From Blastomussa wellsi (lineage: Eukaryota > Cnidaria > Anthozoa > Scleractinia > Plerogyridae), in assembly GCA_947652115.1 (NCBI GenBank), contig OX393563.1, forward strand, positions 3,777,818-3,841,817: a DNA stretch of 64,000 bases. The letters run 5' to 3'. Every line of letters starts with the position of its first letter. The first letter of the stretch is position 1. The notes under the pieces were generated by a model. The model was not told the origin of the DNA and did not search any database. It worked only from the letters and a program-made list of their open reading frames with translations. Shown in pieces: positions 1-11,090 of the stretch. Position numbers and translations under genes: made by a program.

Positions 1-121
1 CTATTACAGGTACATCATTCTACCTATTTTCAGATTATGACATACCGGTAATACCTGCAATGACACCTTACACTCCTCCATCCCAATGAGGTCACTATTC
101 TGTTTTTAGATTATGATGTCA
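1..121. other. Short flank, nothing recognised
   Basis: AT-rich sequence downstream of the stop codon of the - strand ORF that follows. I see no gene or repeat that can be supported. Confidence 0.4.
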
Positions 122-631
122 TCATTTGATGACATTAACCTCTGGGGTATTGTGGCGTTGCTGTGTCCCTGGCGGTTTGTTATAGAAGTTTCTCTTTGTC
201 AAAAGGTATGATTGGTTCTGGTAACAACAAGAGTGGTTTTCTGTTTGGATCTCCATCAATCCATTCTTTGGTTTTTCCTTTTCATTCTTGATCTCCCACT
301 GGAAGAAATTGCACCATCTTGTGGAGCATTTGAAGAATGATCTTTCTGGGTTCTTATCTGAGTGAGACATGGTCATGGTTTGTTGCAGTAACATCACATG
401 CTTTTTAGTACTCGTGTAACTGCCTCCCGACCTTATCCAGGTAATAGGGTACATCTCTGTCGGTCCCACAACTTGCAAAACAATTCTTGAATTTGTGGCA
501 GCAGTGAATGTCCCATTGTCCGTATTTGTTCTAACATTTTGTCCAGAACACTTCCATGAATGGGACAAAGGAGGGTTGTGTCCGTTCTTTTTAGTGTAGT
601 AATAAGGCATGGCGGTTTTAGACGTAGCCAA
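122..631 (-). CDS. Single-exon ORF with a GRF-like zinc-finger motif
   Basis: An uninterrupted 169-codon frame starting at the ATG at 631. Around residues 93-112 it reads KNPERSFFKC then a WCNFFQWE block. This resembles the second half of a GRF zinc finger, in which a conserved N-x-x-R-x-F-F-x-C is followed by C-x-F-F-x-W. GRF fingers bind DNA in proteins such as topoisomerase III and NEIL3. The upstream Cys pair of a canonical GRF is not clear, so the finger may be degenerate. There is no signal peptide or membrane segment, and the rest is polar and unrecognised. No intron signal is obvious, so it could be a retrogene, a mobile-element passenger or a terminal exon. Assignment rests on the motif alone. 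Confidence 0.4.
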   Translation of the reverse strand: MATSKTAMPYYYTKKNGHNPPLSHSWKCSGQNVRTNTDNGTFTAATNSRIVLQVVGPTEMYPITWIRSGGSYTSTKKHVMLLQQTMTMSHSDKNPERSFFKCSTRWCNFFQWEIKNEKEKPKNGLMEIQTENHSCCYQNQSYLLTKRNFYNKPPGTQQRHNTPEVNVIK

Positions 632-1362
632 TCAGAAGCAAATTTTGGTCACATGTCCATGTTGCATATAGAATGAGAAAGGGCTAAAAACGTTGCAATA
701 AAACGACATCACAGGACTAGTGGTAAGCAGCCATTTTGTCACTCAAATAAATATGCAAATGTATTTTAAAAACGTGTATAATTTCTCCAAAAATTTAGCA
801 ATTGAGTGACCAGCAATAGTTACGAGCAAGTTGTGTGCATGTGAGTGGGAATACAAGGGAGAGAGTGTGTTTTGTTTAACTGAGCACAGTGCGTGGACGT
901 GAGTCTTTGTGAGGGAGCTATTTACAAATTGCACAAGAGTTCAACATTGACGTAATCTTGTCTGTCCCATAGCGTGTTTACTTCTCGTTCCATTTCCTCT
1001 GATTCCTCATTGGAGCGCAGGTATCTGTAAAGGTACGAGAAGAAATTCCTTGTGTCCAGCATACGCCTGTATCCCACAACGCACATCCCACAACGTCAAA
1101 TGCAACAAACTTTAATATCCACATTTGTCCTAACATTATAAGATGTGACGTCATTGCCTTGTTGGTCGAGTAGAACTTCACAATATTAGAAATTTCTTTT
1201 TACATTGAATATTACTCTTAAGAAAAACAACAATTAAAGGAACTTCCAAGTAAAAAATTGTCAAGTGCCATCATCATATCCACAGTGTGTTCAATAGTAT
1301 GTGGATAGTTTCCCTTCAACTCCTCCACCATGTCTTCTCGTTTGTATTGCTCGTTTTCGTTT
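632..1362. other. Intergenic, no gene seen
   Basis: This lies between the GRF-like ORF and the first assembly gap. It has only short shadow frames and no recognisable domain or repeat. Confidence 0.4.
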
Positions 1363-1562
1363 NNNNNNNNNNNNNNNNNNNNNNNNNNNNNNNNNNNNNN
1401 NNNNNNNNNNNNNNNNNNNNNNNNNNNNNNNNNNNNNNNNNNNNNNNNNNNNNNNNNNNNNNNNNNNNNNNNNNNNNNNNNNNNNNNNNNNNNNNNNNNN
1501 NNNNNNNNNNNNNNNNNNNNNNNNNNNNNNNNNNNNNNNNNNNNNNNNNNNNNNNNNNNNNN
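1363..1562. other. Assembly gap (200 N)
   Basis: A run of exactly 200 N. The round size suggests a scaffolding gap of unknown true length. Apparent frames spanning it are meaningless. Confidence 0.99.
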
Positions 1563-2112
1563 CTTGGGAAAACAGAGGAATAGCGTGGAAGTACAGAGCC
1601 CTATTTAATGTGAGTACGATCGATGCATGTTCATACTTTTTTATGGAGATTTTGCCGGTAGGTAGAAGTGCCAGATCGGTTTTCCGCTGATCTTAACGGC
1701 GATTTGTTCAGTTCGGAAGCGTAAGTTTCCGGTCGCTGACCGACACGAACCATGTGCGGGTCACTAATCAAAGTACATTTCTCAGGTTTAATCCGGAGCT
1801 GCCTAAAAATCAAGCGAATCCTTGATGTAACACACTATTCCTCAGTTCATTTGAGACCATGCATGGCTTGCCGGGTCAACTCTTGCGCTGGAAATTTTTA
1901 AGTCTGTGATGCCATTTTATGTTGTAAATAATAATTTAATTGAATTAGTAGACTTCGTGATTTTGTCCCTACCCAGAAGAGGGGTAAACTGCGAAAACCG
2001 AAACAGCGAAAAGAAAGAGACGAAACACCGAAACAGCCAAAAAAACTGAAACAACGAACCACTTTATAAATTAATTTGTGTTCTTTTTGGTGGTGATATT
2101 ATCTTTAGATGC
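1563..2112. other. Intergenic, no gene seen
   Basis: There is no supported coding sequence. Around 1985-2060 there is a low-complexity purine-rich run with repeated GAAAC(A/C) words. Confidence 0.4.
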
Positions 2113-2274
2113 GATCCCCACGGCGAAGAGAAGAAATTTTAAAAAATGCATTCATTTTCTTTAAGCCCCCGTAGAAGGTTTGTTTTTCAAACCGAAATAT
2201 CGGGCAAATATATTGTACTTGTTTTAATGTGATTTTACTTCTGTTTTAATTTCTTCTCTTCGCCGTGGGGATCC
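2113..2274. repeat. Foldback hairpin with perfect 26-bp arms
   Basis: The left arm (2113-2138, beginning GATCCCCACGGCGAAGAG) and the right arm (2249-2274) are exact reverse complements, separated by about 110 bp of AT-rich loop. Weaker pairing continues outward. This is a small MITE-like or foldback element. No target duplication is obvious. Confidence 0.75.
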
Positions 2275-2451
2275 GTCTACCGTTTTTTTGCATAGTATCG
2301 TTTGATTTTAACTGATCAACTGGTTTGTCGTTGTGGTCTTACCGATATTAGAAGTATTATCTTTATTCATTCACGCACGAAGGTCCTCGGCATATAAAAA
2401 TATGGAGTTACATATAAAATGTTTTCCTATATGCTCCATATGTCTTTTTTA

Positions 2452-3379
2452 CTTACAGTCTTTCCCGTAAAACCGTGAACACCAGAAAAAATTTCTGGAA
2501 TGTTTATTGTGTAGTGACCAATCACAGCAAAGTTCAGGACACGCGAACAAACCTCAAAACCACAAACTAATGACCGTTGCTGTTTGCGGTTTAGTTTTCT
2601 CACACCTGATTGGCTTTTTCTTTGTAACACAAGGTTGTAAGTAAAACGAGTAACGGCGTAACGAGAAACTGCGTAACGGTTCGTTTCTTTGTTTGGAGTT
2701 CCGGTTTCCGGGTTCCTGGTTTTAGGGTTATCCGTAACGATGAGCTTTGGAGTGATGGCAGATGAGGGAGAGCATGTGATTTGCTGCTGTGGCGAGAGAA
2801 ACACATACGCTGTACCGACAGAGCTTGTGAAAAACTGGATGTTCTCCGGAGGTTTCTTTGGTTAAAACCAGCGGGTAGCGAGTTGACTTTCACGATACTC
2901 TGTGTTTGAGTGCAGGTAACGAAAGACCGGCGGACAACGGTGACAGAAGTGCAAAGATATTTGGGGGTTTGGCGTTGTGTCACATGAGACATCCCATGAA
3001 ACCAGAAGGGGGATAAGATAAAATGGAACAAATAATAACTGACTAGATCAAATTTGGCTCCTCCATTCCCTGTGATTAAAAGAAAATTACACGTATAAAA
3101 ATATATATTTTGTCTTCTTTTTCTCTCATAACCTGAACCAGCGCGGGGCATGTTTTTATTTACCTCTCTACCCATTTTTTTAGAGTTTACTTTGGTTTTA
3201 AAATAATTAACCACAGCATCGGGAATCAAAAACAAAGCAAAGAAACGAAGAAAAAAAACAGAAAAAAATCCCGTTACGCCGTTACCCGTTACTCCGTTAC
3301 GTGTTTTACTAACAACCGTAACACAATAACATTCCATAAACATTTCTGGTGTTCACGGTTTTACGGGAAAGGCTGTAAG
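2452..3379. mobile_element. Non-autonomous element with 37-bp terminal inverted repeats
   Basis: The left end begins CTTACAGTCTTTCCCGTAAA. The right end (to 3379) is its reverse complement with one mismatch, and similarity continues through the ACCGTGAACACCAG words. Inside each end lies a second inverted motif rich in GTAACGG words (about 2640-2680 and 3268-3300). No transposase is recognisable, and the long - strand frame inside (2600-3343) is low complexity. I see no clear target duplication, so the superfamily is undetermined. Confidence 0.6.
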
Positions 3380-4045
3380 GGAATAGGCGAAGAAAATGAT
3401 ATTGACTTCTGTAAACAATGCAGGGACCACTTTAAAGAGTATACAACATGAAAAAATATTTTCTTCTTATTTGAAAGGCCTTTCAAAATTCAGAAGAATG
3501 GCATGTTTCTTTTTGAAATATCTTTTTTCGTTTTAGAGAATTTTTAGTATTGACATTTTTCTATAATGCAAATTAGATCAGTGATGATGTCAGCTGGTTT
3601 GAACTAAAAAATGGTAAAATACTGAATAAACAATATCTCTAAAACTATTGATGCAGTGTTCTTGAAACTTAGCAACACAAATGTGCATCCCGAAAGAAAG
3701 AAAATGGCACCCTGAGAATTGTTGCCATATCAACTCTTTCAGCTCCAGTCTCTCTCTGTCAAAAAACAAATATCTCCATTTGCAATGTCTAAAGTGAGAC
3801 AAAGGGTCCCATCTTGGAACAGACATAGTTCCCATATTGCCTCAATTCCAATCATTGGATTGGCTGTGGTAGATGATTCTTGGTTGGAACCAACCGCTGA
3901 CTGAAGAGCCCGTGGACTCTGGGAACGAGTTGCACTTGTTTCGATAAAAGACTGGGTCCCAGGAAACGCAAACAAATAAAACAAGATGGCGTTGGAAATA
4001 ACAACCAAAACTTCAGTGTAAACTGTTTCTTCCTTCCAGCAAACA
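3380..4045. other. Upstream flank of the ankyrin-repeat gene
   Basis: This 665-bp stretch precedes the start codon at 4046 and probably holds the promoter and 5' UTR. I see no convincing TATA box or other defined site. The - strand frame at 3739-4269 overlaps the first ankyrin exon and is a shadow. Confidence 0.35.
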
Positions 4046-5655
4046 ATGTCAGTCAGGGAGGCAAACAGTGCGCGGACAGATAACCTCAGTTTATATACAT
4101 CGCTAACAGCAAGCCGAGGAAAAGACTTCGAACTTGGAGAAGAACACTCTGTACATGAACCAGAAACTTGCAGCGCAAAGAGTGAAGATCTCAACCCGCC
4201 ACTATCGTCAAGTTTTGTAACTTTTTCTTTGCCTCCTTTACACGAAGCTGCAGAACGAGGTGACTGCATTGCTGTTTCGAGGTTGCTTTTGTGTCAAAAT
4301 ATTGACGTGAACGAAAAAGCTGGAGGGCACCGTGCCTACAGAACTGCTTTGCATCGAGCAGCTGGTTATGGGCACTTGGCAGTTGTTAGGCAGCTCCTGG
4401 AGGTAAGATTGAGTGAATGAAGGCGCAATAAATCTCATCAGTGCTGTCATTAATTACAAGTCTCCCCGTGGTGTCAACCTTGTCAGCAGTACTTTAATTC
4501 AGTTGAGTTCAAGCCTCACCTCTCACAATGCCTCCCTCCACCGATTGGGGGTAACCCTGCGATGGACTAACATCCCGTCCAGGGGGAAAGGAATACTCCT
4601 AGTCACTTCATGCTACAGAAACTGTCCAGAAACTGTACAGAAACTGGCCTGATGGGCCACTAGTCATTTGCACAGACTTTATTACCTTACCTGGAGGGGA
4701 TGTAAATCCATTTATTTAGTTTCCCACCAGCATTAAAAATTTGTTGGTGTTTATTTATACACCTGGGTGAAGAGAGCCACTCTGTATGCCTTGTCCAAGA
4801 ATGTAACACAGTGTCCTAGCCAGGGTTTGAACTTGGACTGTCCAGCTCACTAACCATTAGGCTACTGCGACTCCTTATGTTGGAGGTACACTGTACATCA
4901 GTATCTTAATGTCCACCTTTATTGGTTGAAAGAACATGCTTCACTCTCATTGGTTAAAAGAATTTATTTCATGCTTTATTAGAGTTTATAATATAGATAG
5001 GATTCTACGCACGCTCTGATTGGTCAAATACTCCTGTTTTATCAGAGTATAAAACATAGAAAAAGCGAGTTTTATTGTTTTTCGTCAGCTTTACTCTAGA
5101 TGAGGGAGAACATTTTCTATGAAGAAATTCCGGACAAAATTCTGAGTCAAGCTGCAGAGATTGTCGAAGAAGCTTCTAAGTTCGAGAGGAAAGTAGACAA
5201 AGCGAAATTAAATTGCTTCAGTTTACCAATCATGGCTGTTTTGTTGTTCTTACTCGCAGTGTATAAAATCTATATCATAAAGCAAATGAAGAAGCCTAAG
5301 CCATATATTATACTGTCATAAAGCACTCCGGACATTTGAGAACTCTCGAGAAATGTAGAAAACACTCGCCTGCGGCTCGTGTTTTCTACATTTCCCTCAT
5401 GTTGTCAAATTCCTGTCGTGTTTTAGGACAGTATAATACATGGCTTAGGCTTCTTTATTTGTAAAATAAAACATAATAATCTATGGATGTTTTAATATTT
5501 CACATTCCCAATCTTTATTTATTTATTTATTTATTTATATTTATTTATTTGCCACACCACAGATAACATTATTATTAATAATGAAAACAAAAAAAGTACC
5601 TGTAACAATGTCCAGGAGGCCTATAGGAAACAATGTAGCTTAGGTTAATTAGTAG

Positions 5656-5700
<45 letters not shown>

Positions 5701-8700
5701 GTATAACAATATAATTTGGTTTTATCAACTGGGTTGATAATGTGAATTGGCCACCGTAAAGAGATTCAAGAGCTGACGTTTCGAGCGTTAGCCCTTCGTC
5801 GGAGCGAATCCGCTCGAAGGGCTAACGCTCGAAACGTCAGCTCTTGAATCTCTTTACGGTGGCCAATTCACATTATCAACCCAGTTGATAAAACCAAATT
5901 ATATTAGGTTAATTAGGCCTCCTCAGTTATAGTTTTACATCATCAAATTATCTATATTGTATCTAAATATTTTCATCAGGTAAACATGATAAAAGTCAAA
6001 CATCTCTTTAGGCAGGTGGAGATCCTATGAAATGCAGCAGTGTGCACAGGACACCACTTCACGAGGCATGCATAGGTGGACACAAACATGTTGTGCAAGA
6101 ACTGCTTCAGTACACTGCAGATATTGATGTTGTAGATTCTAATGGACAAACTAGTGCTCATTTAGCTGCATATCATGGGGAAAGTGAATGTTTGAAGGTC
6201 CTGATATCAAGTGGTAGCAACATGGCTCTTGAGGACAAACAGGGACGCTCTCCAGCACACTTGGCAGCTATGAAAAATCACCCAACTGCATTGAGGTATA
6301 GTTTGTACAAGTTTTAATAAAATCACTTTATTTAAGGCGTCATTATATTTTTAAGCACTCCGTTGCTAGTCAGAAACATGTACTGTAAATAAATTTATAA
6401 ACAACTTTTGTAAACTGAACAGAAACTTGTCAAATATCTAAAATTGCAAGAGGCTAGCCAGTCAATGTAGAGCATGGAAGTGTTGAATTTGGGACTACCA
6501 AACACTAACCGTCTAGTGGCATGAAGGATGATCTCAGGATTACAAATCCATTACCCTGACCTCTAGGCCTCTGAGTACTCGGAGCAGAAAGAGCTCTTTT
6601 ACAACTGCTGCTTGTCTCTGTCATGTTCTAGTTGACTTGTAAAAAGAAATGTCTTACTATCATTGACAGGTGCCTGATTGAGAATGATGTGGAGGTTTAT
6701 GGTGTTGACGATCAAGGTCGTACACCTGCTCACTATGCCGCAAGTGCAGGTGGTTTGAATGCATTGAAAGTGCTTGCTCACAATGATATCGATGTTAACT
6801 CTAGAGACACGGCAGGTTGTGTTCCAGCTCATCTTGCAGCAGTGCGCAATAATTGCTCTTGCCTGATATTCCTGCTGGGTTCAGGGCTTGCTAAAATGGA
6901 TGTTAGGGACAGGTCTGGGAAATCATTGCTGCACGTGGTGAGGACGTTTACCCTGTAGGCTGACTGCTATAATTATTATGGATGCAGTATGGTCAATATC
7001 TTGTTAGTTGTACATAATGTGGTTGACATTTAGCTTTGGTTTAAAGTCGTTCAAACCAGTTTCATTTCTCACATGTATTTCCCTTTGTTTCAGATTCTGT
7101 AAAAAGCCAAAGCAGTTTGATTTTTATTTTCCTGTCAAACATTCATGATTCACTTCCTTGCAGCTCCTGTATGCAACTTTTTGCACCATCAAACCAAGCA
7201 TAACCTATGAGAAAATAATTAGAACTGTTAAGAACTTTAAAAGTCTGTATTAGAAAGTACTCATTCCCAATTAGAACACTTAGAGTTGTGAACTAACATG
7301 CTGAACTAGAGCTATTGGACCGTTACTGTTATTTATTTATTTATTACAATTTAATGGCTAAAAGAATATATATACAATGAGCCATAAGGATGGTCTGCAA
7401 AAGAGACTGGGTCCCCATGACCCCATGACCGTAACAGTTGAAAATGTGTTTTAGCTTTTGTTTTTGTTTATCTCTTTAAATAGCCAATGTTAAGAAATGA
7501 GTGATTTCTATTTCTAGGCTGCACAGCATGGTGCTACAGAATGTGTTCACTGGCTGCTTGAACATCAAGCTAGTCCAAACATCAGAGATGGTAAGAAGCA
7601 TCTTGCTGCTTTCTTTTCATGTACCACTTTAATTTCTACAAGTTATTATTTTACAACTTACCGGTAACTAACTTCATTTTGTAGGTTCTGGTGCAACGCC
7701 TGCTCATTACGCTGCATCAGGAGCTCATTTACAGAGTCTGGGCTGTCTCATTAAACATGGCGCTGACATTGATGCACGAGACACAAGTGGTGACGTACCT
7801 CTGGATTTTGCCAAACACGCAGGCAATCCCAATTCATTTCTTAGAGCAGGTATTTATTATGGTTGTCAAATATTGGCTTTTGCAGAGATTCCAACCCTTC
7901 CGATTTGATCGGGAGTCTCCCGATTTGATGTGATGCCTCCCGCTCTCCCGACTGTTATCAAATTCTCCCGATTTATCATAAAATTCTGAAAACAAGGGAA
8001 AAAATGCAAATCTTTAGCTAGTTTTTCTTGCAGCATAAATCTTTAGTATTTTCTTGCAGTGTAAAACATTACAGTACATACACTACATACCTTATACATA
8101 CCTTGTAGAATAACTTAAAGTGTCTATATGGCCTACAGGGTTTTTATGCTTTTGGTATCTTTATATTGCACAAGCAAGTATTCCAATTTTATTTTTTGGA
8201 TTCCGCTACGTTTTTGCCACAAAATTGAGCTTTAAAGTTCCCTCGTCGGCCACGCCCAATGAAGATGACCGGGAGTTGCTACTAAAAAAAAAAACTGGTT
8301 CTAGAACGGGCCGTGACGTCAAGTCAGGAAACGTCAAATCTTCCTATCAGTTCATTTCACTTTTAATTCAGAAATACAATTAATTGAAAGTGATTTCATC
8401 CGAATAATATGTCTGATAGATGTGTTGTTGTGAGGTGTTCAAATACTGCTGCCTCAAAGAAAGGAATTGCCTGAAGTGACGTCATTCATCACCAATCTTC
8501 GATCACGCGGTCAACTCCATTGGGCGTGACCAAGGCGAGAAAATTAAACCTTGATTTTGGGGTGAAAAGTGATGGAATCGAAAAAAAAATTCAGAATAGT
8601 TTTCTACGCATTCTAGAGATTCCAAATCCAAAACAATCGCTTTTGACCGTATGGACACTTTAAAATTGGTGTCAAAATGCAGGAGAAGGCACTTGAGAGA

Positions 8701-10006
8701 ACCTACATTTTCAAAATTTCCCAGGGAAGCATGTCCCTAGAGGCTGGTGCCTTCGGCGTTCGTGTTGGCGAATTGGGTCCGAACATAACCTCCCTATTTT
8801 CCTTCTAAAGGGGTTGGAATCTCTGCTTTTGTTTCCAATAATACCACTCAAGAAACACAAACAAATTCTACAGTCCTGATCAAACAGTTTCTGTAATAAC
8901 CTTTAGTGGGAAAAGTGTTGACGTAATGCCAAACTCTCCAAGATTGATCATACAAAATTTCTGGGAAAATCACAGTAAGAAGAATTTGACTATATTGGCA
9001 GCAAAAGCTATCAAACGTCAACATAAAGTCAGTGTTTTTTTGGCTAATGAGATTTTCTGTTTTGATTTCAGTAAATGGTGAGGTTCCTTGTAAATTCTGT
9101 GTCTCTAAGCAGCAGAAAATTGAATATGACTTGGCCCACCAGCCTACACACGTGGAACGAAATATCATCCAACAGGAGTCGGAGATATTTATTACACCTC
9201 AGAGCTCTGAAGACAGGTATGTATAAAACCTAGATAAATCTTTTCTCTCAAATTTGAACAGTCAGAGTGGGAAGCAAATATTTTAAAGAGCACAAAGGAA
9301 AATCTATGTACAGAAAAATTATGATAATAACTCCCCCTCCTCCCCCAATAAGCCAAAATATGACAATTATAATAAGCTCGCCTACTTACATAGTTATAAG
9401 TACAAGGGCTTGCATATTTAATCTAGCTCTGAACGAAAAATATAACTTCTTATTTATGTTATGAGATTTGTGATATCCAGACCTTTTTACCATGTGGTAT
9501 TCATTTACGAGATTAGACTTCAATCTCATCTGAAGAAATTTAAAACATACCAAAAGGTTTTTAGACACTACCTTCCTTTTAATAGACCCAATGTAAAGTG
9601 TCCACAACAGATAATTTCTTGATGAAATATCCCCAGGCTTATGTTTAGAAGTTTATGTACTGCATTTGCTTCTCGAAATTCTAGAGAATTACACTTCTCT
9701 TCCAGCAGTTTAACTTTCTTTAATATTTGCTATTTTAAGAGAAGTTTCTATTCTTATATTAGGCACAGAACGTCTTTTAATTTCCTTTCATATTTTTGTC
9801 CTCTTTTCAGCGATGCCAGATTGCAACATGTCCGTTCATCCCATTCCTCAAAACGGCCAGGGTCCACGTCTAGCGGTGTTGACCAAATTCCCCCAAAGCG
9901 GGACCTGGCGACCAAATACTTTGGAGAACATCTCTTTTCACTTCCGGCCAGCGTAACGGGGCCTGAGTCGAGCTTCAGTGCCCACAGAACTCGTCGAAAA
10001 AGATAA
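4046..10006 (+). CDS. Ankyrin-repeat protein, seven exons, 495 aa
   Basis: Exons by splice signals and frame: 4046-4402, 6012-6295, 6670-6937, 7518-7590, 7685-7849, 9072-9216 and 9811-10006. They total 1488 nt, open throughout, with GT..AG at every junction, so the model is internally consistent. After a polar N-terminus of about 60 residues come nine to ten ankyrin repeats, with cores such as TALHRAAGYGH, TPLHEACIGGH, TPAHYAASAGG and TPAHYAASGAH. Repeats run across exon joins (LLHV to AAQHG). The C-terminal 100 residues are non-repeat, with a CKFC pair and a basic RTRRKR end. Ankyrin repeats form a protein-binding scaffold. There is no enzyme domain, signal peptide or membrane segment, so it is probably intracellular. 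I cannot name an ortholog. The arrangement recalls ANKRD-type repeat-only proteins. The start is the first ATG in frame with the repeats. Confidence 0.88.
4513..4662 (+). repeat. SINE 3' portion, intron 1
   Basis: It contains the words TCTCACAATGCCTCCCTCCACC, GGGTAACCCTGCGATGGACT and GGCCTGATGGGCC. These are typical of the body and tail of tRNA-derived SINEs in cnidarians and other marine invertebrates. The tRNA-like head is missing here. It lies in intron 1 of the ankyrin gene. Confidence 0.55.
4690..4877 (-). repeat. tRNA-derived SINE head with A and B boxes, intron 1
   Basis: Read on the - strand it begins GGAGTCGCAGTAGCCTAATG. The Pol III A-box-like element is TAGCCTAATGG and the B-box-like element is AGTTCAAACCC. 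The stretch that follows contains TTCTTGGACAAG and CACCCAGGTGTATAAAT, as in tRNA-head SINEs. It is the opposite orientation to the neighbouring SINE tail, so at least two insertions occurred. Confidence 0.65.
4985..5460. mobile_element. Hairpin-ended repeat element, intron 1
   Basis: The arms at 5291-5317 (GAAGCCTAAGCCATATATTA...) and 5427-5453 are inverted copies with one or two mismatches. A second nested hairpin (AATGTAGAAAACAC and its complement) lies at about 5352-5393. Upstream are CTGATTGGTCAAA words and an open frame at 5100-5321 encoding a 73-residue peptide with one hydrophobic segment. That frame lies wholly in the repeat and in an intron, so I do not call it a gene. Confidence 0.5.
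5510..5556. repeat. ATTT microsatellite
   Basis: A tandem TTTA/ATTT run in intron 1 of the ankyrin gene. Confidence 0.85.
5650..5904. mobile_element. Foldback element with inverted hammerhead-like cores (copy 1)
   Basis: Two arms of roughly 85 bp (5710-5796 and 5816-5903) are near-perfect inverted copies. They begin TATAATTTGGTTTTATCAAC. Each arm carries GCTCGAAACGTCAGCTC next to AAGGGCTAACG, which resembles the GAAAC side of the hammerhead core associated with Penelope-like elements, once in each orientation. The left arm reads CCGACGA on the other strand, so the CUGANGA box is degenerate. A 60-bp unique lead-in (5650-5709) is shared with the copy at 10519-10721. Confidence 0.7.
7883..8825. 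mobile_element. hAT-like non-autonomous element, intron 5
   Basis: The ends are inverted copies of CAGAGATTCCAACCC (left at 7883, right ending at 8825). They are flanked by an exact CTTTTG direct repeat at 7877-7882 and 8826-8831, which looks like part of a target duplication. CAG-starting termini with a short direct repeat fit hAT-type elements. Intron 5 of the ankyrin gene is long mostly because of this insertion. A second element is nested inside it at 8115-8663. Confidence 0.65.
8115..8663. mobile_element. Nested element with TTAAAGTGTC ends and a THAP-like remnant
   Basis: The termini TTAAAGTGTCTATATGG and CCGTATGGACACTTTAA are inverted copies. An inner inverted pair contains the words CACGCCCAATG and CATTGGGCGTG (about 8250 and 8520). 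At 8409 a frame begins MSDRCVVVRCSNTAASKKGI and stops at 8474. The C-x4-C spacing and start resemble the N-terminus of a THAP zinc finger, a DNA-binding module used by P-element-type transposases. The frame is broken after 21 codons, so only a remnant remains. Confidence 0.5.
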
Positions 10007-10518
10007 TCCGATGTTTTTTTTTTATGTCAAGTAGAGACGTAGCATCTATTTTGTATTTTAGACAACCAAATAAAACTATGATTTGCAAGGTTCCTGTTTA
10101 CTTTCGTTTGAGTTTCGTGAGACCAAAACAAATGGGGCCTTTCTCCTGGGCCTCTCTGACCAGTCACAGATAGAGGACATAAACGATTTGATTAACCACT
10201 CAGAACTCGAATCAAACACATGCAGCTCTCTCCCGGTCACGCGACGATGAGCTCTAGTTTGAAGCCCCATTTATATGGTCTCGGGTACGCGAGACAACCC
10301 TCCCCCGAGTTTCCCTGGGCGAGCTAACTTTTCACTAAAACGTTGAACATTTTTGAAAATACTTTATGAATAATCAAACAGGATCAACTTTTACTCAGCC
10401 GACAGGGACAATTTTTTGTCATAAACGCTCGATAAAGTTGCCATATAACTGGGCCCTGAGAGAAAGGGAGAACATGGGGTTTCGTGGCAGAGACAGGGCC
10501 TGAACTAAACCAACTTGG

Positions 10519-10522
10519 ATAG

Positions 10523-10567
<45 letters not shown>

Positions 10568-10721
10568 GTATAACAATATAATTTGGTTTTATCAACTGGG
10601 TTGATAATGTCAATTGACCACCGTAAAGAGATTCAAGTGCTGACGTTTCGAGCGTTAGCCCTTGAATCTCTTTACGGTGGCCAATTGACATTATCAACCC
10701 AGTTGATAAAACCAAATTATA
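10519..10721. mobile_element. Foldback element with hammerhead-like word (copy 2)
   Basis: The same family as 5650-5904: an identical lead-in (GAGGGGGTAAGTTTCTAAAG) and the same arms beginning TATAATTTGG. The right arm is shortened and lacks the second hammerhead-like segment, so only one CTGACGTTTCGAGCG word remains. Confidence 0.75.
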
Positions 10722-10993
10722 AACCAACTTGGGTTGGGCGGCACATTCCATAAAAAAACTATTTCGCTTCGGGTAATGTTCGTGTTACTTTTATTATCTT
10801 GCTGTGTTTACAATTACTTTTCAAATTCATCACCAGTTAATTACCACATTCAAGGACACTGTCACGAGTCTAACTTCAAAAAGTCAACAGCCCATAAACG
10901 TGTTTACACCAATGGAAACCTACAAACCGTGGTCACGTTTTCTTAAAATTATTATGCCACTGTACTGAAGCTAAATATGGAGTGATATCATTA

Positions 10994-11090
10994 TGGCGAC
11001 CAAATACTTTGGAGAGCATCTCTTTTAACTTCCGGCCAGCGTAACGGGGCCTGAGTCGAGCTTCAGTGCCCACAGAACTCGTCGAAAAAG
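10994..11090 (+). pseudogene. Pseudo-exon copy of ankyrin gene exon 7
   Basis: It matches 9908-10004 closely but carries a nonsense change a few codons after the FGEHLF-equivalent, and it has no splice acceptor or upstream exons of its own. It arose with the tandem duplication and is not expected to encode protein. Confidence 0.75.

Noticed and set aside
1287..1690. Frames crossing the first N run
   Set aside because: They consist mostly of unknown residues across an assembly gap.
2600..3343. A 247-codon - strand frame
   Set aside because: It lies entirely in an inverted-repeat element, has no domain and has low-complexity composition.
3739..4269. A 176-codon - strand frame
   Set aside because: It overlaps the first exon of the ankyrin gene on the other strand, whose frame is supported by repeats and splice sites.
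5100..5321. A 73-codon + strand frame with a hydrophobic segment
   Set aside because: It is inside a hairpin-ended repeat in intron 1 of the ankyrin gene, with no sign of an independent gene.
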